Positions 53,398-63,381 are shown, numbered from the stretch's first letter. The stretch: 64,000 nt of DNA from Streptomyces sp. WAC08241 (GCA_007858575.1 CP042279.1:2232001-2296000), one strand, 5' to 3'. A program made the numbers and translations. The notes: generated by a model not told the origin, from the sequence alone.

Positions 53398-54299
53398 ATG
53401 CAGTTCCAGCAGCTCCTCTACTTCGTCGCCGTGGCCGAGACCCGGCACTTCACCCGGGCCGCCGAGCGCGTCCACGTCTCGCAGCCCTCGCCTCCCAGCA
53501 GATCAAGGCACTGGAGCAGGAGCTGGGCGCGGAGCTGTTCAGCCGGGCCCGGGGAACATCACGCTCACCGACGCCGGGGAGGCCCTGCTGCCGCTGGCCC
53601 GCCGGATCCTCGCCGACACGGAGACGGCCCGCCTGGAGGTGCAGGAGCTGGCCCAGCTCAAGCGGGGCCGGGTGCGGCTCGGCGCGACCCCGAGCCTGTG
53701 CACGGGACTCCTGCCGGACGTGCTGCGCGCCTTCCACGACCTGCACCCGGGGATCGAGCTCCTGATCGAGGAGAGCGGCTCGCACGACCTCGTGCGGGAG
53801 CTGGCGCGCGGGGCGCTCGACCTGGCCCTCGTGGTGCTGCCGCTGCCGACCCCGTCACCCGCCCCGACCACGATCGAGCTGCTCCGGGAGGACCTGGTGG
53901 TGGTCTCCGCCGCCTCGGAGCCGGCGCCCCGGCGCCCGGTGCGGATCACGGACCTGCGCGACCAGCCGCTCGTGATGTTCCGGCACGGCTACGACCTGCG
54001 GGAGCTGACGGTGGCGGCCTGCCGGGCGGAGGGGTTCGAGCCCGCGTTCACCGTCGAGGGCGGGGAGCTGGACGCGGTGCTCGGTTTCGTACGGGCCGGG
54101 CTCGGGCTCGCGGTGGTGCCGGCGATGGTCGCCGCGCGGGCCGGCCGCGACCTGCGGGTGACGGCCCTGGCCCGGCCGGGCTGCGCCGCACCATCGCGCT
54201 GGCCCACCGCAGCGACGTGGCGCCGCCGAGGGCCGCGCGGGAGCTCCAGCGGGTCCTGCTGGCCTCCCGGAAGGTGCGGCCGGGGGCACGTCCGTCTGA
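53398..54299 (+). CDS. LysR family transcriptional regulator
   Basis: About 300 residues. The N-terminal domain is [50 protein letters not shown] and [17 protein letters not shown], the winged helix-turn-helix. The effector domain has [20 protein letters not shown] and [17 protein letters not shown], then [16 protein letters not shown]. Breaks near 53490, 53552, 54180 and the C-terminus; a one-base repair near 54285 gives an end at TGA 54297-54299, where the written frame runs to 54384. Divergent from sdhCAB, so it is the likely regulator of that operon. Confidence 0.85.
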
Positions 54300-54323
54300 C
54301 CTTCCCCCGTCACGCCGTCCTCG

Positions 54324-56485
54324 TCACACCGCGTCCGCCAGGAGCAGCGCGTGGATGCGGTCCGGGGCGCCGGGGCGGGCGTAGTACCAGCCCTGGGCCG
54401 TGTCGCAGCCGAGCTCCCGGAGCTGGCGCGCCTGCGCCCCCGTCTCCACGCCCTCCACGGTGACCGCGAGCTCCAGGCTGTGGGCGAGCGAGACGATCCC
54501 CTCGACGATCTTCAGGTCGACCGGGTCCACCGGTGCTGCTGCATGCCCCGGGTGAAGGAACGGTCCAGCTTGAGGACGCTCACCGGGAGCCGCCGCAGGT
54601 TGGCCAGGTTCGAGTAGCCGGTGCCGAAGTCGTCGAGCGCGATGTCGACGCCCATCTCGGCGAGCTGCCGCAGCGGCTTCAGGAGGCCCTCGTCGGCGCC
54701 GATCAGGGCCGACTCGGTCACCTCCAGGCAGAGCGCGCCCGGGTCGAGCCCCGAGCGCTCCAGGACGTCGACGGTGTCGGCGACCAGGCGCGGGTGGTGG
54801 AGCTGCGTCGGGGAGAGGTTGACGTTGATGCGCAGCGGGCCGCCGTCGGCGTGCCGGGTCTGCCAGAAGCGGGCCTGGCGCACGGCCTCCTGGAGCACCC
54901 AGCGGCCGAGCGGCACGATCAGGCCGGTGTCCTCGGCGAGCGGGATGAAGCGGTCGGGACCGAGCACCCCGTGCTGCGGGTGGCACCAGCGGACGAGCGC
55001 CTCCGCGCCGTGCACGCTGCCGTCGCCGAGGTGGACGAGCGGCTGGTACTCGATGAAGAACTCGCCGCGCTCCAGGGCGGCCGGCAGGGCCGTGGTGAGC
55101 CCGTGCCGGGTGATGGCGCGGGCGTCGGCCTCGGGGTCGGCGAGCTCGAAGCGGTTGCCGCCCGCCGACTTGGCCCGGTACATGGTGATGTCGGCGCTCC
55201 GCAGCACCTCGGCCGGTCCGCTCCCCGCCGGGCCCTCGACGACGCCGAGGCTGCCGCGCACGGTCAGTTCGCGGCCGTCGATGCGCAGCGGGGTGGCGAG
55301 GGCGCCGAGGATGCGGTCGGCGAGGTCGGTGACGTCCCGCTCGCCGCCGGAGCCGGTGGTGAGGGCGACGAACTCGTCGCCGCCGAGCCGGGCCACCATC
55401 TCGTTGGCCCCGGTGACGCAGCTCTGCAACCGGTCCGCGACCTCGACGAGGAGCCGGTCGCCGGTGGAGTGGCCGAGGCTGTCGTTGATGACCTTGAAGC
55501 CGTCGAGGTCGAGGTAGCAGAGGCCGAAGCGGGCGTTGTCGCTGGGGGCGAGCGCCTTCTCCAGGCGCTCGAAGAACAGGGTCCGGTTGGGCAGTCCGGT
55601 GAGGGCGTCGTGGGTGGCCTCGTACCGCAGGCGCAGGTGGAGCAGGCGCCGTTCGGTGGTGTCCTCCAGGAGGGCCAACTGGTACTGGGGGCGGCCGTCG
55701 GCGTCCCGGAGGAGCGAGACGGTGAGGTTGGTCCACAGAACCGTTCCGTCACCGCGGTAGTAGGGCTTCTCGACCCGGTAGTGCTCCCGCTCGCCGCGGA
55801 CCAGCTCCTCGTACAGCTTCCAGACGTGCGGCCCGTCCTCCGGGTGGACCCACTCGCTGACCTTGCGGCTGCGCAGCCGGCCCTCCATCCCGCCGAACAT
55901 GCGGGTGAGGGTCTCGTTGACCTCCAGGAGGTTGCCGTCGAGGTCGGCGATGCCGATGCCGATGGCCGCCCCGTCGAAGACCGCGCGGAAGCGGCTCTCG
56001 GTGGCGTGCAGGGCGATCTCGGCGGCCGTGCGGGCAGCGAGCGCGGAGCGGGCGATGGCCTCCTGCTCGGCGAGGGTCCGCTCGCGCAGGGCCTGGGCGT
56101 AGCCGGCGGCCATGGCGTGCTGGAGCCGGGCGCAGCGGGCCCGCAGCTCCTCGGTCGGCAGGTCCGACTCCGTACCGCAGTAGAGCACCAGGTAGGAGTC
56201 GACGACGCCGAGGCTGCGGCCGAGCGCGTCCGGGTCGGTGCAGTGGGCGGCGACCAGGGCCGCGCCGGCGCGCTGGGCCGGGGCCGTGTCGAAGGGCCGG
56301 GCGTGCAGGGCGTCGCACAGGGTGCGGGCCAGCGGCAGCAGGTGCACCTCGAACTCGGCCCGGGTGAGCGACGTGGCGGTCACCGGGAAGATCGCGCGGC
56401 TCCAGATGGTGACGAACCGCCTGAGTCTGTCCTCCGGGCCGTCGGCCTCGGCGCCGGAGCCGGCCGGCTGGGACGGGACCTTCAC
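54324..56485 (-). CDS. rmdA: PAS-GGDEF-EAL cyclic-di-GMP enzyme (RmdA-like)
   Basis: About 718 residues, soluble. An N-terminal helical region is followed by a PAS domain ([20 protein letters not shown] ... [20 protein letters not shown]). The GGDEF domain has [40 protein letters not shown] and [16 protein letters not shown], with an intact active site. The EAL domain has [31 protein letters not shown] and [20 protein letters not shown], also with intact residues, so it can make and break c-di-GMP. One break near 54530. The GTG start overlaps the methyltransferase stop. Architecture and neighbourhood match S. coelicolor RmdA, from memory. Confidence 0.75.
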
Positions 56486-57425
56486 GCCTTGCGCCCCACC
56501 CCTGCGAGGCCGGAGAAGGTGTGGGGATCCTCCTCCTCGACCGGACTCTCCGGACGCCAGACGGGCAGCGGGACGAGACCGGGCTCCAGCAGCTCGGTGC
56601 CCTCGAAGAAGCGGGCGACCTCCGCGCCCGAGCGCATCACCAGGGGGTTGCGGATGTTCCGGTAGACCCCGACGGTGCCGCCGGCCTGCTCCTCCATGGA
56701 CGGGATGCCCTCGTACGAGGCGTGGGTGAGGACCAGGAAGCTGCCGGGCGCGAGGGCGTCGATCAGTTCGGCGACGGCCTCGTACGGCGGTCGTGGTCCT
56801 CCAGGAAGTGGAGGACGGCGACGAGGAGGAGGGCCACCGGCCGTTCGAGGTCGAGGAGTCGGGCCGCCTCGGGGCTGCGCAGGATGTCGGCCGGCTTGCG
56901 CAGGTCGGCGGAGACGACGGCGGTGCCCTCGACGCCCTCCAGGACGGCGCGGCTGTGCGCGACGGCGACCGGGTCGTGGTCGACGTAGACGACCCGCGCG
57001 GCCGGGTCGGCGGCGCGGGCGACCTCGTGCACGTTGCCGAAGGTGGGTATGCCGGAGCCTATGTCCAGGAACTGGGTGACGTCGTTGTCAACGGCGTGGC
57101 GGACGGCGCGCCGCATGAACGCCCGGTTCGCCTGCATGATCTTGGGCAGGCCGGGCATGAACTCCATGGCTTTGCGGGCGGCTTCCCGGTCGACTTCGAA
57201 ATTGTGCGAGCCGCCCAGGTAGAAGTCGTACATTCGGGACACGCTCGGCACCGAAATGTCGATACCCGGCGGAGCCCAGGCGGGACGCTCCATCAATGTC
57301 TCCAACAAGTCGCCGTGGGATACGGCCATGTGTTCGCGGCCGGTGTTCGAGGTGAGGCTACTGATCGCCCGCCGGGAGGGCGAGTAGAAACGGAAATTCG
57401 CGGTCCGTTCTTGGTCACACGCCAT
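56482..57425 (-). CDS. SAM-dependent methyltransferase (DUF574/SAV2177 family)
   Basis: About 313 residues. Conserved family parts are DISVPSVSRMYDFYLGGSHN, FEVDREAARKAMEFMPGL, QANRAFMRRAVRHAVDNDVT, FLDIGSGIPTFGNVHEVARA (SAM site) and VVYVDHDPVAVAHSRAVLEG. The C-terminus has LVLTHASYEG and VGVYRNIRNPLVMRSGAEVA. One break near 56790. The start at 57425 gives MACDQERTANFRFY; ATG 57329 is an alternative that has a weaker ribosome site. The family is abundant in Streptomyces and often occurs near regulatory genes; no substrate is established. Its stop overlaps the rmdA start (GTGA), so the two proteins are made together. Confidence 0.85.
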
Positions 57426-57821
57426 TGGCACGTGCTCCGGGAGCGCCGACTTCACGCCTTCGGCCCGTGCATATTCACGTGCATACGAGCGTGCGTCGGT
57501 TCCGTCCGCGGTTCCGCACGCGCCCGGGAGGAGGTCCGGACCCCTTTCCTGGCTGGGGTGTTGCCGTGATCGGGGCCTGCCGCCGGTGCAGGATGCCCCG
57601 TCGACCGCGTGGCGCGACAGGGCGACAACCGGACAGTTCTCCTTCCGGCGGCCGGAACGGTTCCCGTCGGGAATCGAAGTGCGCGGTGATACCCGGGCAT
57701 TGCGCCGAATCCGCCTACTGTCCGATAGAACGTCAAGTCCGCGCCTCCGGAGATCCCCCCATCCGGCGAATCCGCCGGGTTTCCGCCCCGGCGCACGCCA
57801 CCCGCGATCAGGCTCGACGAT
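57426..57821. other. Divergent region between methyltransferase and His/Pro-rich gene
   Basis: This 396-base gap has slightly lower GC and reads as non-coding in both directions. It must contain the promoter of the methyltransferase-rmdA transcript. I find no strong palindrome, repeat or RNA signature in it. Confidence 0.4.
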
Positions 57822-58555
57822 GTGTCTCTGTACGGATCACTCCTCGCGCGGCCATTGGCGGCCCTGGCACTGGTGTGGCTGGTCGCCACCCCCGTGCCCG
57901 TCTCCGCCGACGCCTGCGCCCACGCCGTGACGGGCCCCGGCGGCACGCACACCGCGGTGACGTCCGCCGGGTCGGACGGGTGCCACGACCACGACCACGA
58001 CCATCACCACCACCCGCACCCGCACCCGCACCCGCACGAACCGAGCCCGACGCCCACGCCGACGCCTGCTCCGCCGCCCACTCCGCCGCCCGAGTGCCCC
58101 TCCCCGACGCCCAGTCCCACCCCGACGCCCAGCCCGACGCCGCCACCGACACCGCCCCCACGCCGACGCCGACCGTGCCGCCCCGTCCCACCCCCGAACC
58201 GCCTCCCCTGCCCGCCCCGAAACCGCCGCCGCCTCCCCCCGTACGCACGACGCCGCCCCCGCCCCCCGTACGGACGCCGATCCCGCCCGTACCGAGGCCG
58301 TCCCGGACCGCCCCGCCGGTGCCGCGTCCCGCGCCGCCCGTCACCAGGGCGCCGGAGCCCGGGCCGACGTCCGCCGCCGCTCCCCCGCCCCCGACCTCCG
58401 CGCCGCCGCCGTCCCCCGCCCCCGTCGCGCTCCCCCACTACCGCCCGGTCACCCGGCCCCAGCCGAAGAGCCGCACGTCCGTGCTCACCACGACGCTGGT
58501 GATCATCGCCCCGGCGGTCCTCGCGACCGCGATCCTGCGCTCCCGGTCCCGCTGA
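57822..58555 (+). CDS. His/Pro-rich secreted, C-terminally anchored protein
   Basis: About 244 residues. A signal peptide (SLLARPLAALALVWLVATPV) ends near ADACAHAV. A His/Asp stretch follows (CHDHDHDHHHHPHPHPHPHE), then a long Pro/Thr spacer (PTPTPTPAPPPTPPP and PEPPPLPAPKPPPPPPVRTT), and the end is a membrane helix with a basic tail, VLTTTLVIIAPAVLATAILR then SRSR. The frame breaks once near 58155 in the Pro-rich part. The layout is that of a cell-wall-spanning protein with a metal-binding head. GTG overlaps an out-of-frame ATG; there is no strong ribosome site. Homologs are not recognised. Confidence 0.65.
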
Positions 58556-58570
58556 TCACGACCGGTCCCG

Positions 58571-58633
58571 CTGATCCCACTGATCCCACTGATCCCACTG
58601 ATCCTGCTGATCCCACCGATCCCGCTGATCCCA
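58571..58633. repeat. Seven tandem copies of a 9-bp unit in the leader of the DUF4239 gene
   Basis: Unit CTGATCCCA, copies 58571-58579 through 58625-58633, five of them identical or differing at one or two bases. It ends two bases before the GGAGG ribosome site of the next gene. Confidence 0.9.
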
Positions 58634-58645
58634 CCGGAGGAATCC

Positions 58646-59409
58646 GTGTCCGAATGGCTCGTCCTGTCCCTCGCGATGGCGGCGGCCTGCGCCGTCGTGC
58701 TCACCATCGTGGTCATCAACCACCGCCGGATCCCCGAGGACGACGACCCCAGCGAGACCCCGGACGTCATCGAGTACATGACGATGATGATCGGCGTGAT
58801 CTACGCCATCGTCCTCGGCCTGGCCATCGCCGGCGTCTGGGAGGCGCGGGGGCCGCCCAGGAGACCGTGCGGCAGGAGGCCCAGGCGCTGCACGAGGTCT
58901 CGGCCCGCGCCGAGGTGTATCCGCAGGAGGTCCGCGCCCGCATCCGCGCCGACGTCGACGCGTACGTCTCCTACGTGGTCGACGACGAGTGGCGGCACAT
59001 GTCCGAGACCGGGGAGCTGAGCGACGAGGGCACCGCGCTCCTGGAGAAGGTGCGGCGGAGCGTCACCGACTACCGGCCGGCGAACGACTTCGAGGGGCAG
59101 GCGTACCAGCCGCTGGTGGACCAGGTGGCCGCCGTCGACGACGCCCGGAACGCGCGCGGGCAGAACGCGGGCGAGACCATGCCCGGAGTGGTGTGGTTCG
59201 GTCTGATCGTCGGCGCCCTGGTGACGGTCGGCCTGATCTTCACGCTCCAGATCCGCAGGACCGGGCGGGAGCTGCTGCTCGCCGGTCTCTTCAGCGTGCT
59301 CATCGCCTTCCTGCTGTTCCTCATCTGGGACTTCGACGCGCCGTTCGGCCGGGGCATGTCGGCCACCGCCACGCCGTTCACCGACCTGTTCCCGCGGCTC
59401 ACCGGATGA
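58646..59409 (+). CDS. DUF4239 (bestrophin-like) membrane protein
   Basis: About 254 residues. GTG follows GGAGGAATCC. Two helices near the N-terminus (WLVLSLAMAAACAVVLTIVV and IEYMTMMIGVIYAIVLGLAI), then a long helical cytoplasmic part (TVRQEAQALHEVSARAEVYP) and two more helices (VVWFGLIVGALVTVGLIFTL; LLLAGLFSVLIAFLLFLIWD). This is the bestrophin-like DUF4239 layout. One break near 58855. Ion-channel activity is suggested only by the fold. It lies in the same direction as the His/Pro-rich gene and upstream of the anchored secreted protein A. Confidence 0.8.
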
Positions 59410-59573
59410 GAAGCGCCACCCGAGTGGGCCGCACGGGGACGCGCGTGACCCGTTCGCACCTCTGGGATCGCGGCCGGGGTGAAGCGCTCCTAGCGTTTCG
59501 GGCATCGAGGTGCACGCAGGCCCTTCGCGGGAACCCCTTCCGCGGCTGCCCCTCGGGACCCGGAGGATTCACC

Positions 59574-60139
59574 ATGCGCGCGATACGTGCCGCATCCACC
59601 GCCCTGTCGGGGTGGCCGCCTTCGCCCTGGCCGCCCCCTTCGCCGTCGCGACGGAAGGTGCCCCGGCACCCCCGCCGCGGGCGCGGGGCGCCAAGGCCCC
59701 GGGCGATTTCGTCGTTTCGCCCTCGGTCGTCTCCCCCGGCGGACGGGTGACGCTGAGCGCCCCCGGCTGCGCCAGCACCGCGACGGCGGCGGCCGGTGTC
59801 TTCGACACCGCCGTCATCGCCCCGGGCTCGACGGCGACCGCCACCGTGGACCTGGACGTGCGGCCCGGCAGCGTCTACACGGTCGCGTTCAACTGCACGG
59901 GCGGCGTCCAGGACACCGTCGACCTCACGATCGCCGGCGGTGCCACGGCCACCGCCACGCCGACGATCCGCTCCACGATCCTCACCACCCCCCGGGGCGT
60001 GCAGGGCGGGCTCGGCGGCTCGGTCGACGACGGGGTCGGCCCCGTCGAACTGGCCGCGGGCGGTGCGCTCGTCCTGGCCGCCGCGGGCGGCGTCTTCTAC
60101 GTGGTGCGCCGCCGCGGCGCCGAGTCCCGGCGCCACTGA
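59574..60139 (+). CDS. Secreted anchored protein A (possible sortase substrate)
   Basis: About 188 residues. ATG follows GGAGG. A signal peptide is seen (MRAIRAASTALSG, break near 59615, VAAFALAAPFAVATEG). The mature part has a beta-rich Ig-like domain, FVVSPSVVSPGGRVTLSAPG then CASTATAAAGVFDTA and SVYTVAFNCTGGVQDTVDLT, with two cysteines likely to pair. The C-terminus has GVQGGLGGSVDDGVGPVELA, a membrane helix (AAGGALVLAAAGGVFYVV) and a basic tail (RRRGAESRRH). The layout is that of a sortase substrate. It is convergent with its paralog B, and both share the GGLGGS region. No function is known. Confidence 0.75.
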
Positions 60140-60178
60140 GGTGCGGCGGACCGCAGGGGCGCGCGGGCGTTCGAGGAC

Positions 60179-60222
60179 GCCCGTCGCCCCCGGGTCCTGA
60201 CGAGGACCCGGGGGCGACGGGC
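60179..60222. terminator. 20-bp perfect hairpin between proteins A and B
   Basis: The arm 60179-60198 pairs exactly with 60203-60222 around a four-base loop GACG. It lies between two convergent genes and should end both transcripts. Confidence 0.9.
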
Positions 60223-60251
60223 ACGGCGGGCCGACCGGGAGGTTCGGCCGG

Positions 60252-60804
60252 TCAGACCCCCGCGCCGGTCACACGGCGACGGCGGGCGATGAAGAGCCCG
60301 CCGCCGAGCGCGGCCGCGGCGACGAGGCTGCCGCCGACGGCCATCTCGGCGGAGCTGGGGGCCAGCGAGCCGCCGAGGCCGCCCTGGGCGCCGCGGCCCG
60401 GGAGGACCCGGAACGACTGCGTGGCCACGGAGTTGCTGCCGTTGCAGCGGACGGCCAGGTTGTAGTTGCCCGGGGTGGCGTGGTTGTAGACGCGGGCGAC
60501 GGCGGTGGAGACGCCGTTGTTGTTGCCCGAGAGGGTGGTCTCCGGAAGGCGTTGGATGTGACCGTGCCGCCGCGGTTGCAGCCCCGCGCGGTGATGGTGA
60601 GCGTCGAGCCGGGGTGGACGTCGTAGGGGTTGACGGTGACGTCGGTCGGACCGCCGTTCCCGCCGCCGTTGCCACCTCCGTTCCCCCCGCTGTTACCGCC
60701 GCTGAGGACGGTGCCCGGACCGTGGGTGGCGGTGGCGAGGGGGCCGCGAGCCCGACCGCCGCGATCGCGGTGGCGGTCACCGCCAGAGTGCGTGCAGCAC
60801 GCAT
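60252..60804 (-). CDS. Secreted anchored protein B, paralog of A (possible sortase substrate)
   Basis: About 183 residues. Signal peptide MRAARTLAVTATAIAAVGLA (break near 60740). A Gly/Asn-rich stretch (GGNSGGNGGGNGGGNGG) follows, then the Ig-like domain DVTVNPYDVHPGSTLTITAR with GCNRGGTVTSNAF, and NLAVRCNGSNSVATQSFRVL, again with two cysteines. The C-terminus has GAQGGLGGSLAPSSAEMAVG, a membrane helix (GSLVAAAALGGGLFIA) and a basic tail RRRRVTGAGV. A second break lies near 60548. The gene is divergent from the class F sortase gene. Its layout and motif parallel protein A. Confidence 0.75.
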
Positions 60805-61216
60805 GGTTGAACCTCCAGTGGAAGACGCCCCAAAGCGGTGCTCCGGGAGTTTCGACGAGTACGCCTTCCATGACGAACCATCACCATTCGTGACGGACTA
60901 CGCATGTCGGCACTGGTCCACTCCGGTGAGGCGACACGCCGGGGCGAAGGGCGCCGGGCGTGCCGTATGCGCAGGTCAGCGGCTTCCGGAGTGCTTATCT
61001 GACGATTACTCGGATGGATCAGCCCGGTGTCACCCGCCTGTCGGCCCGTCCGTCGCCCGCCCGGCGGCCCGCCCACCGTCCGCCGGCCGTCCGCCCACCG
61101 TCTCCCGGGGCCCGCCCCGGCGCCCGTCCGGGGCGGCGCCCACCCGTTCGGACCGTCCGGCGCGACGGCCCGCCGGACCGCCCTTACCGTTCTGACGACG
61201 CCACGAAGGGAGAACC
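60805..61216. other. Region between protein B and the sortase gene
   Basis: These 412 bases contain the divergent promoters of protein B and the sortase. The right half is low-complexity (cgcccgcccggcggcccg-type sequence). ACGAA-N9-TTCGT at about 60873-60891 is a small inverted repeat near the protein B start. No gene was found. Confidence 0.4.
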
Positions 61217-61877
61217 ATGCCCGCGAAGGACTTCCGCGTCTCCGAGCGCAGGAGACTCCAACCCTGGGGCGTCCTGGCCCTCGCCATGCTGTCCGGACTC
61301 GCGATGATGCGCAACGGCGTGGACGCCGCCGCCGGCCGCCGCAGCCCGCCGCGGCCGCCCGCCCGGTGGCGCCCCCGACCGCCCCGGCGGCCCCTCCGCG
61401 GCGGCCGGTCTGGAGCTGCTGCCCTTCGCCCCGGCCTCCCGGATCAAGATCCCGGCGATCCGGGTCGCGGCCCCGATCATGGACGTCGGCCTGGACGCGG
61501 ACGGCTGGGTGGCGGCGCCCCCGCCCCAGGACGCCAACCTCGCCGGCTGGTACCAGAACGGCATCTCCCCCGGTCAGCGGGGCACTTCGGTCGTCGTCGG
61601 CCACGTCGACAACACCCGGGGCCCGGCGGTCTTCTACGGCCTCGGCTCCCTGGAGAAGGGCCAGCACATCGAGGTCGAGCGGTACGACGGCCGGGTGGCG
61701 GTCTTCGAGATCTACGGCGTCGAGGTGTACGCGAAGGACGACTTCCCCGGCGTGCAGGTCTACGCCGACACGGGCCAGCCGGAGCTGCGGGTCATCACCT
61801 GCGGCGGCGGGTACACGCGCGCGCGGGGCTACGACGGGAACGTCGTCGTCTACGCCCGGATGGTCGGCTCCCGCTGA
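61217..61877 (+). CDS. Class F sortase
   Basis: About 219 residues. The N-terminus MPAKDFRVSERRRLQPWGVL with ALAMLSGLAMM is a single membrane anchor. A Pro/Ala-rich stem leads to the catalytic domain: FAPASRIKIPAIRVAAPIMD, then GTSVVVGHVDNTRGPAVFYG (catalytic His near residue 128), IEVERYDGRVAVFEIYGVEV and LRVITCGGGYTRARGYDGNV (catalytic Cys near 195 and Arg near 201). All three are present, so it is likely active. Breaks near 61330 and 61410. Divergent from protein B. Class F sortases of actinobacteria attach proteins to the cell wall, but their substrates are mostly unknown. Confidence 0.88.
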
Positions 61878-61894
61878 CCCCGCGTCACGCGCGC

Positions 61895-61929
61895 AGGAGG
61901 GCCCGGCGCCTGGAGTGCCGGGCCCTCCT
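61895..61929. terminator. Terminator between sortase and deacetylase genes
   Basis: AGGAGGGCCCGGC pairs perfectly with GCCGGGCCCTCCT over 13 bases around a nine-base loop, between two convergent genes. Confidence 0.85.
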
Positions 61930-61943
61930 CCGCGTGCGGCGGC

Positions 61944-62816
61944 TCAGCGCCGGGGAACGGTGAGGTGGTAGCCGGCGTCGAGGAGCCGGGGCAGGTAGCG
62001 GCGGAGGGCGGCCACGCTCTGGGAGCGGTCGCCGCCCGCGTCGTGGTTGAGGACGACGACGCCGGGGCCGCGCCGTCGAGCACGCGGCGGACGATGGAGT
62101 CGGCGCCGGGCTCCGTCCAGTCCAGGGTGTCGACGGTCCAGGCGAGCGGCTCCATGCCGAGTTCGGCGCCGATCTCGAAGGAGTGCCGGTTCCAGGCCCC
62201 GTAGGGGGCGCGGTACCAGAGCGGGGCCGTGCCGAGGGCCCGTTCGACGACCTCGCTGGTGGAGCCCAGCTCGTCGCGGATGCGGGAGGGCCGCAGCTTG
62301 GGGATCAGGGGTGGGACCAGGAGTGGTTGCCGACGACGTGTCCCTCGTCGGCCATCCGCCGCAGCAGGTCCTGGTTCTCGACGGCCATCTCGCCGCAGAC
62401 GAAGAACATCGCCCGGCAGTCGTGGCGGCGCAGGGTGTCGAGGATGCCGGGGTGTAGCGGGGTCGGGCCCGTCGTCGAAGGTCAGCACCATCGAGTGGCC
62501 GGCCCCGGACACGCTGAGGAAGGGCCGCTGCCGCACGGGCGGCAGCGCGCGCCGGTACGCCGGGGGCGCGTAGGCGGTCATCGGCTGGAGGCGGTACGCG
62601 TTCGGGTTCAGGCGGGCGGCCTTCGCCCCGGACCGGCGGCCGGACCCGCGGCTCCCGGCTCGGTCCCGGGACCGGCTCCCGGGGTGCGCCGGGGCACGGG
62701 GCGGCGCCGGAGGGCCGGTCGGGCGCGGCGAGCCGGTCCGCGGCGAGGACTCCGACGGTGGCGGTGGCGCCGAGCGCGGCGGCGAGGCGCAGCACCGCTC
62801 GACGCCCGCTGGGCAT
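61944..62816 (-). CDS. Polysaccharide deacetylase (NodB/CE4 family)
   Basis: About 290 residues, exported. MPSGRRAVLRLAAALGATAT followed by VGVLAADRLAAPDRPSG is a signal or anchor segment; a Pro-rich stretch leads to the NodB domain. Motif 1 is SMVLTFDDGPDP (catalytic and metal Asp), motif 2 GNHSWSHPLIPKLRPSRI (metal His pair), motif 3 PLWYRAPYGAWNRHSF and a late VVLNHDAGGDRSQSVAALRR. Breaks near 62690, 62450, 62310 and 62072. It would deacetylate peptidoglycan or another cell-surface glycan. Convergent with the sortase gene. Confidence 0.85.
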   Translation of the reverse strand: MPSGRRAVLRLAAALGATATVGVLAADRLAAPDRPSGAAPCPGAPREPVPGPSREPRVRPPVRGEGRPPEPERVPPPADDRLRAPGVPARAAARAAAALPQRVRGRPLDGADLRRRARPRYTPASSTPCAATTAGRCSSSAARWPSRTRTCCGGWPTRDTSSATTPGPTPDPQAAALPHPRRAGLHQRGRRTGPRHGPALVPRPLRGLEPALLRDRRRTRHGAARLDRRHPGLDGARRRLHRPPRARRRGPGVVVLNHDAGGDRSQSVAALRRYLPRLLDAGYHLTVPRR

Positions 62817-62920
62817 CTGATCCTTTTCATGACCAATGGTTCGTACGGATGAGGGTCCGCGCAGCCCAGCGACACCGGCCGCCCGTCCGAAAGCACCCGT
62901 TGGGCGGATAGTCTCGAAGG

Positions 62921-63381
62921 GTGACCGAACAGCAGGCCCACCGGTTCGAACGCGGCACCGACGGCCCGAAAGTGATCATGGCCGGGGTGGACGGCTCCGC
63001 CTCTCCCTGCGCGCCGCGGCGTACGCGGCGGGGCTCGCCCGGCGGCAGAACGCCCTGCTGGCGCTCGTGTACGTGCAGCCGCTGCTCCCGGCGGGCGCCG
63101 CGCTCGGCGCGCCGGTGGCGGGCGTGACGGAGGAGATCGCCGAGGCGCTCGCCGAGGAGATCCGCGCGTCGGCCGAGCGGGTGAAGGACCTGTGGCAGGT
63201 GCGGTGGGAGTTCCGCACCTTCCGGGGCGACGCCTACGCGGGCCTGGTCCTGGCGGCGGAGGAGCTGACGGCCGACGCCGTGGTGGTGGGCGCCTCGGAG
63301 TCGGCGGGCCACCGGTTCGTCGGCTCGGTGGCCGTCCGCCTGGTGAAGGCGGGCCGCTGGCCGGTCACCGTGGTCCCCTGA
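62921..63381 (+). CDS. Universal stress protein domain protein
   Basis: About 153 residues. The start is GTG (VTEQQAHRFERGTDGPK), then VIMAGVDGS and, after a break near 63000, SLRAAAYAAGLARRQNALLA, VYVQPLLPAG and the C-terminal ADAVVVGASESAGHRFVGSV then AVRLVKAGRWPVTVVP. The ATP-binding G-x2-G-x9-G(S/T) pattern is changed: GASESAGHRFVGSV keeps only part of it, so nucleotide binding is uncertain. Divergent from the deacetylase by 104 bases. Confidence 0.85.
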
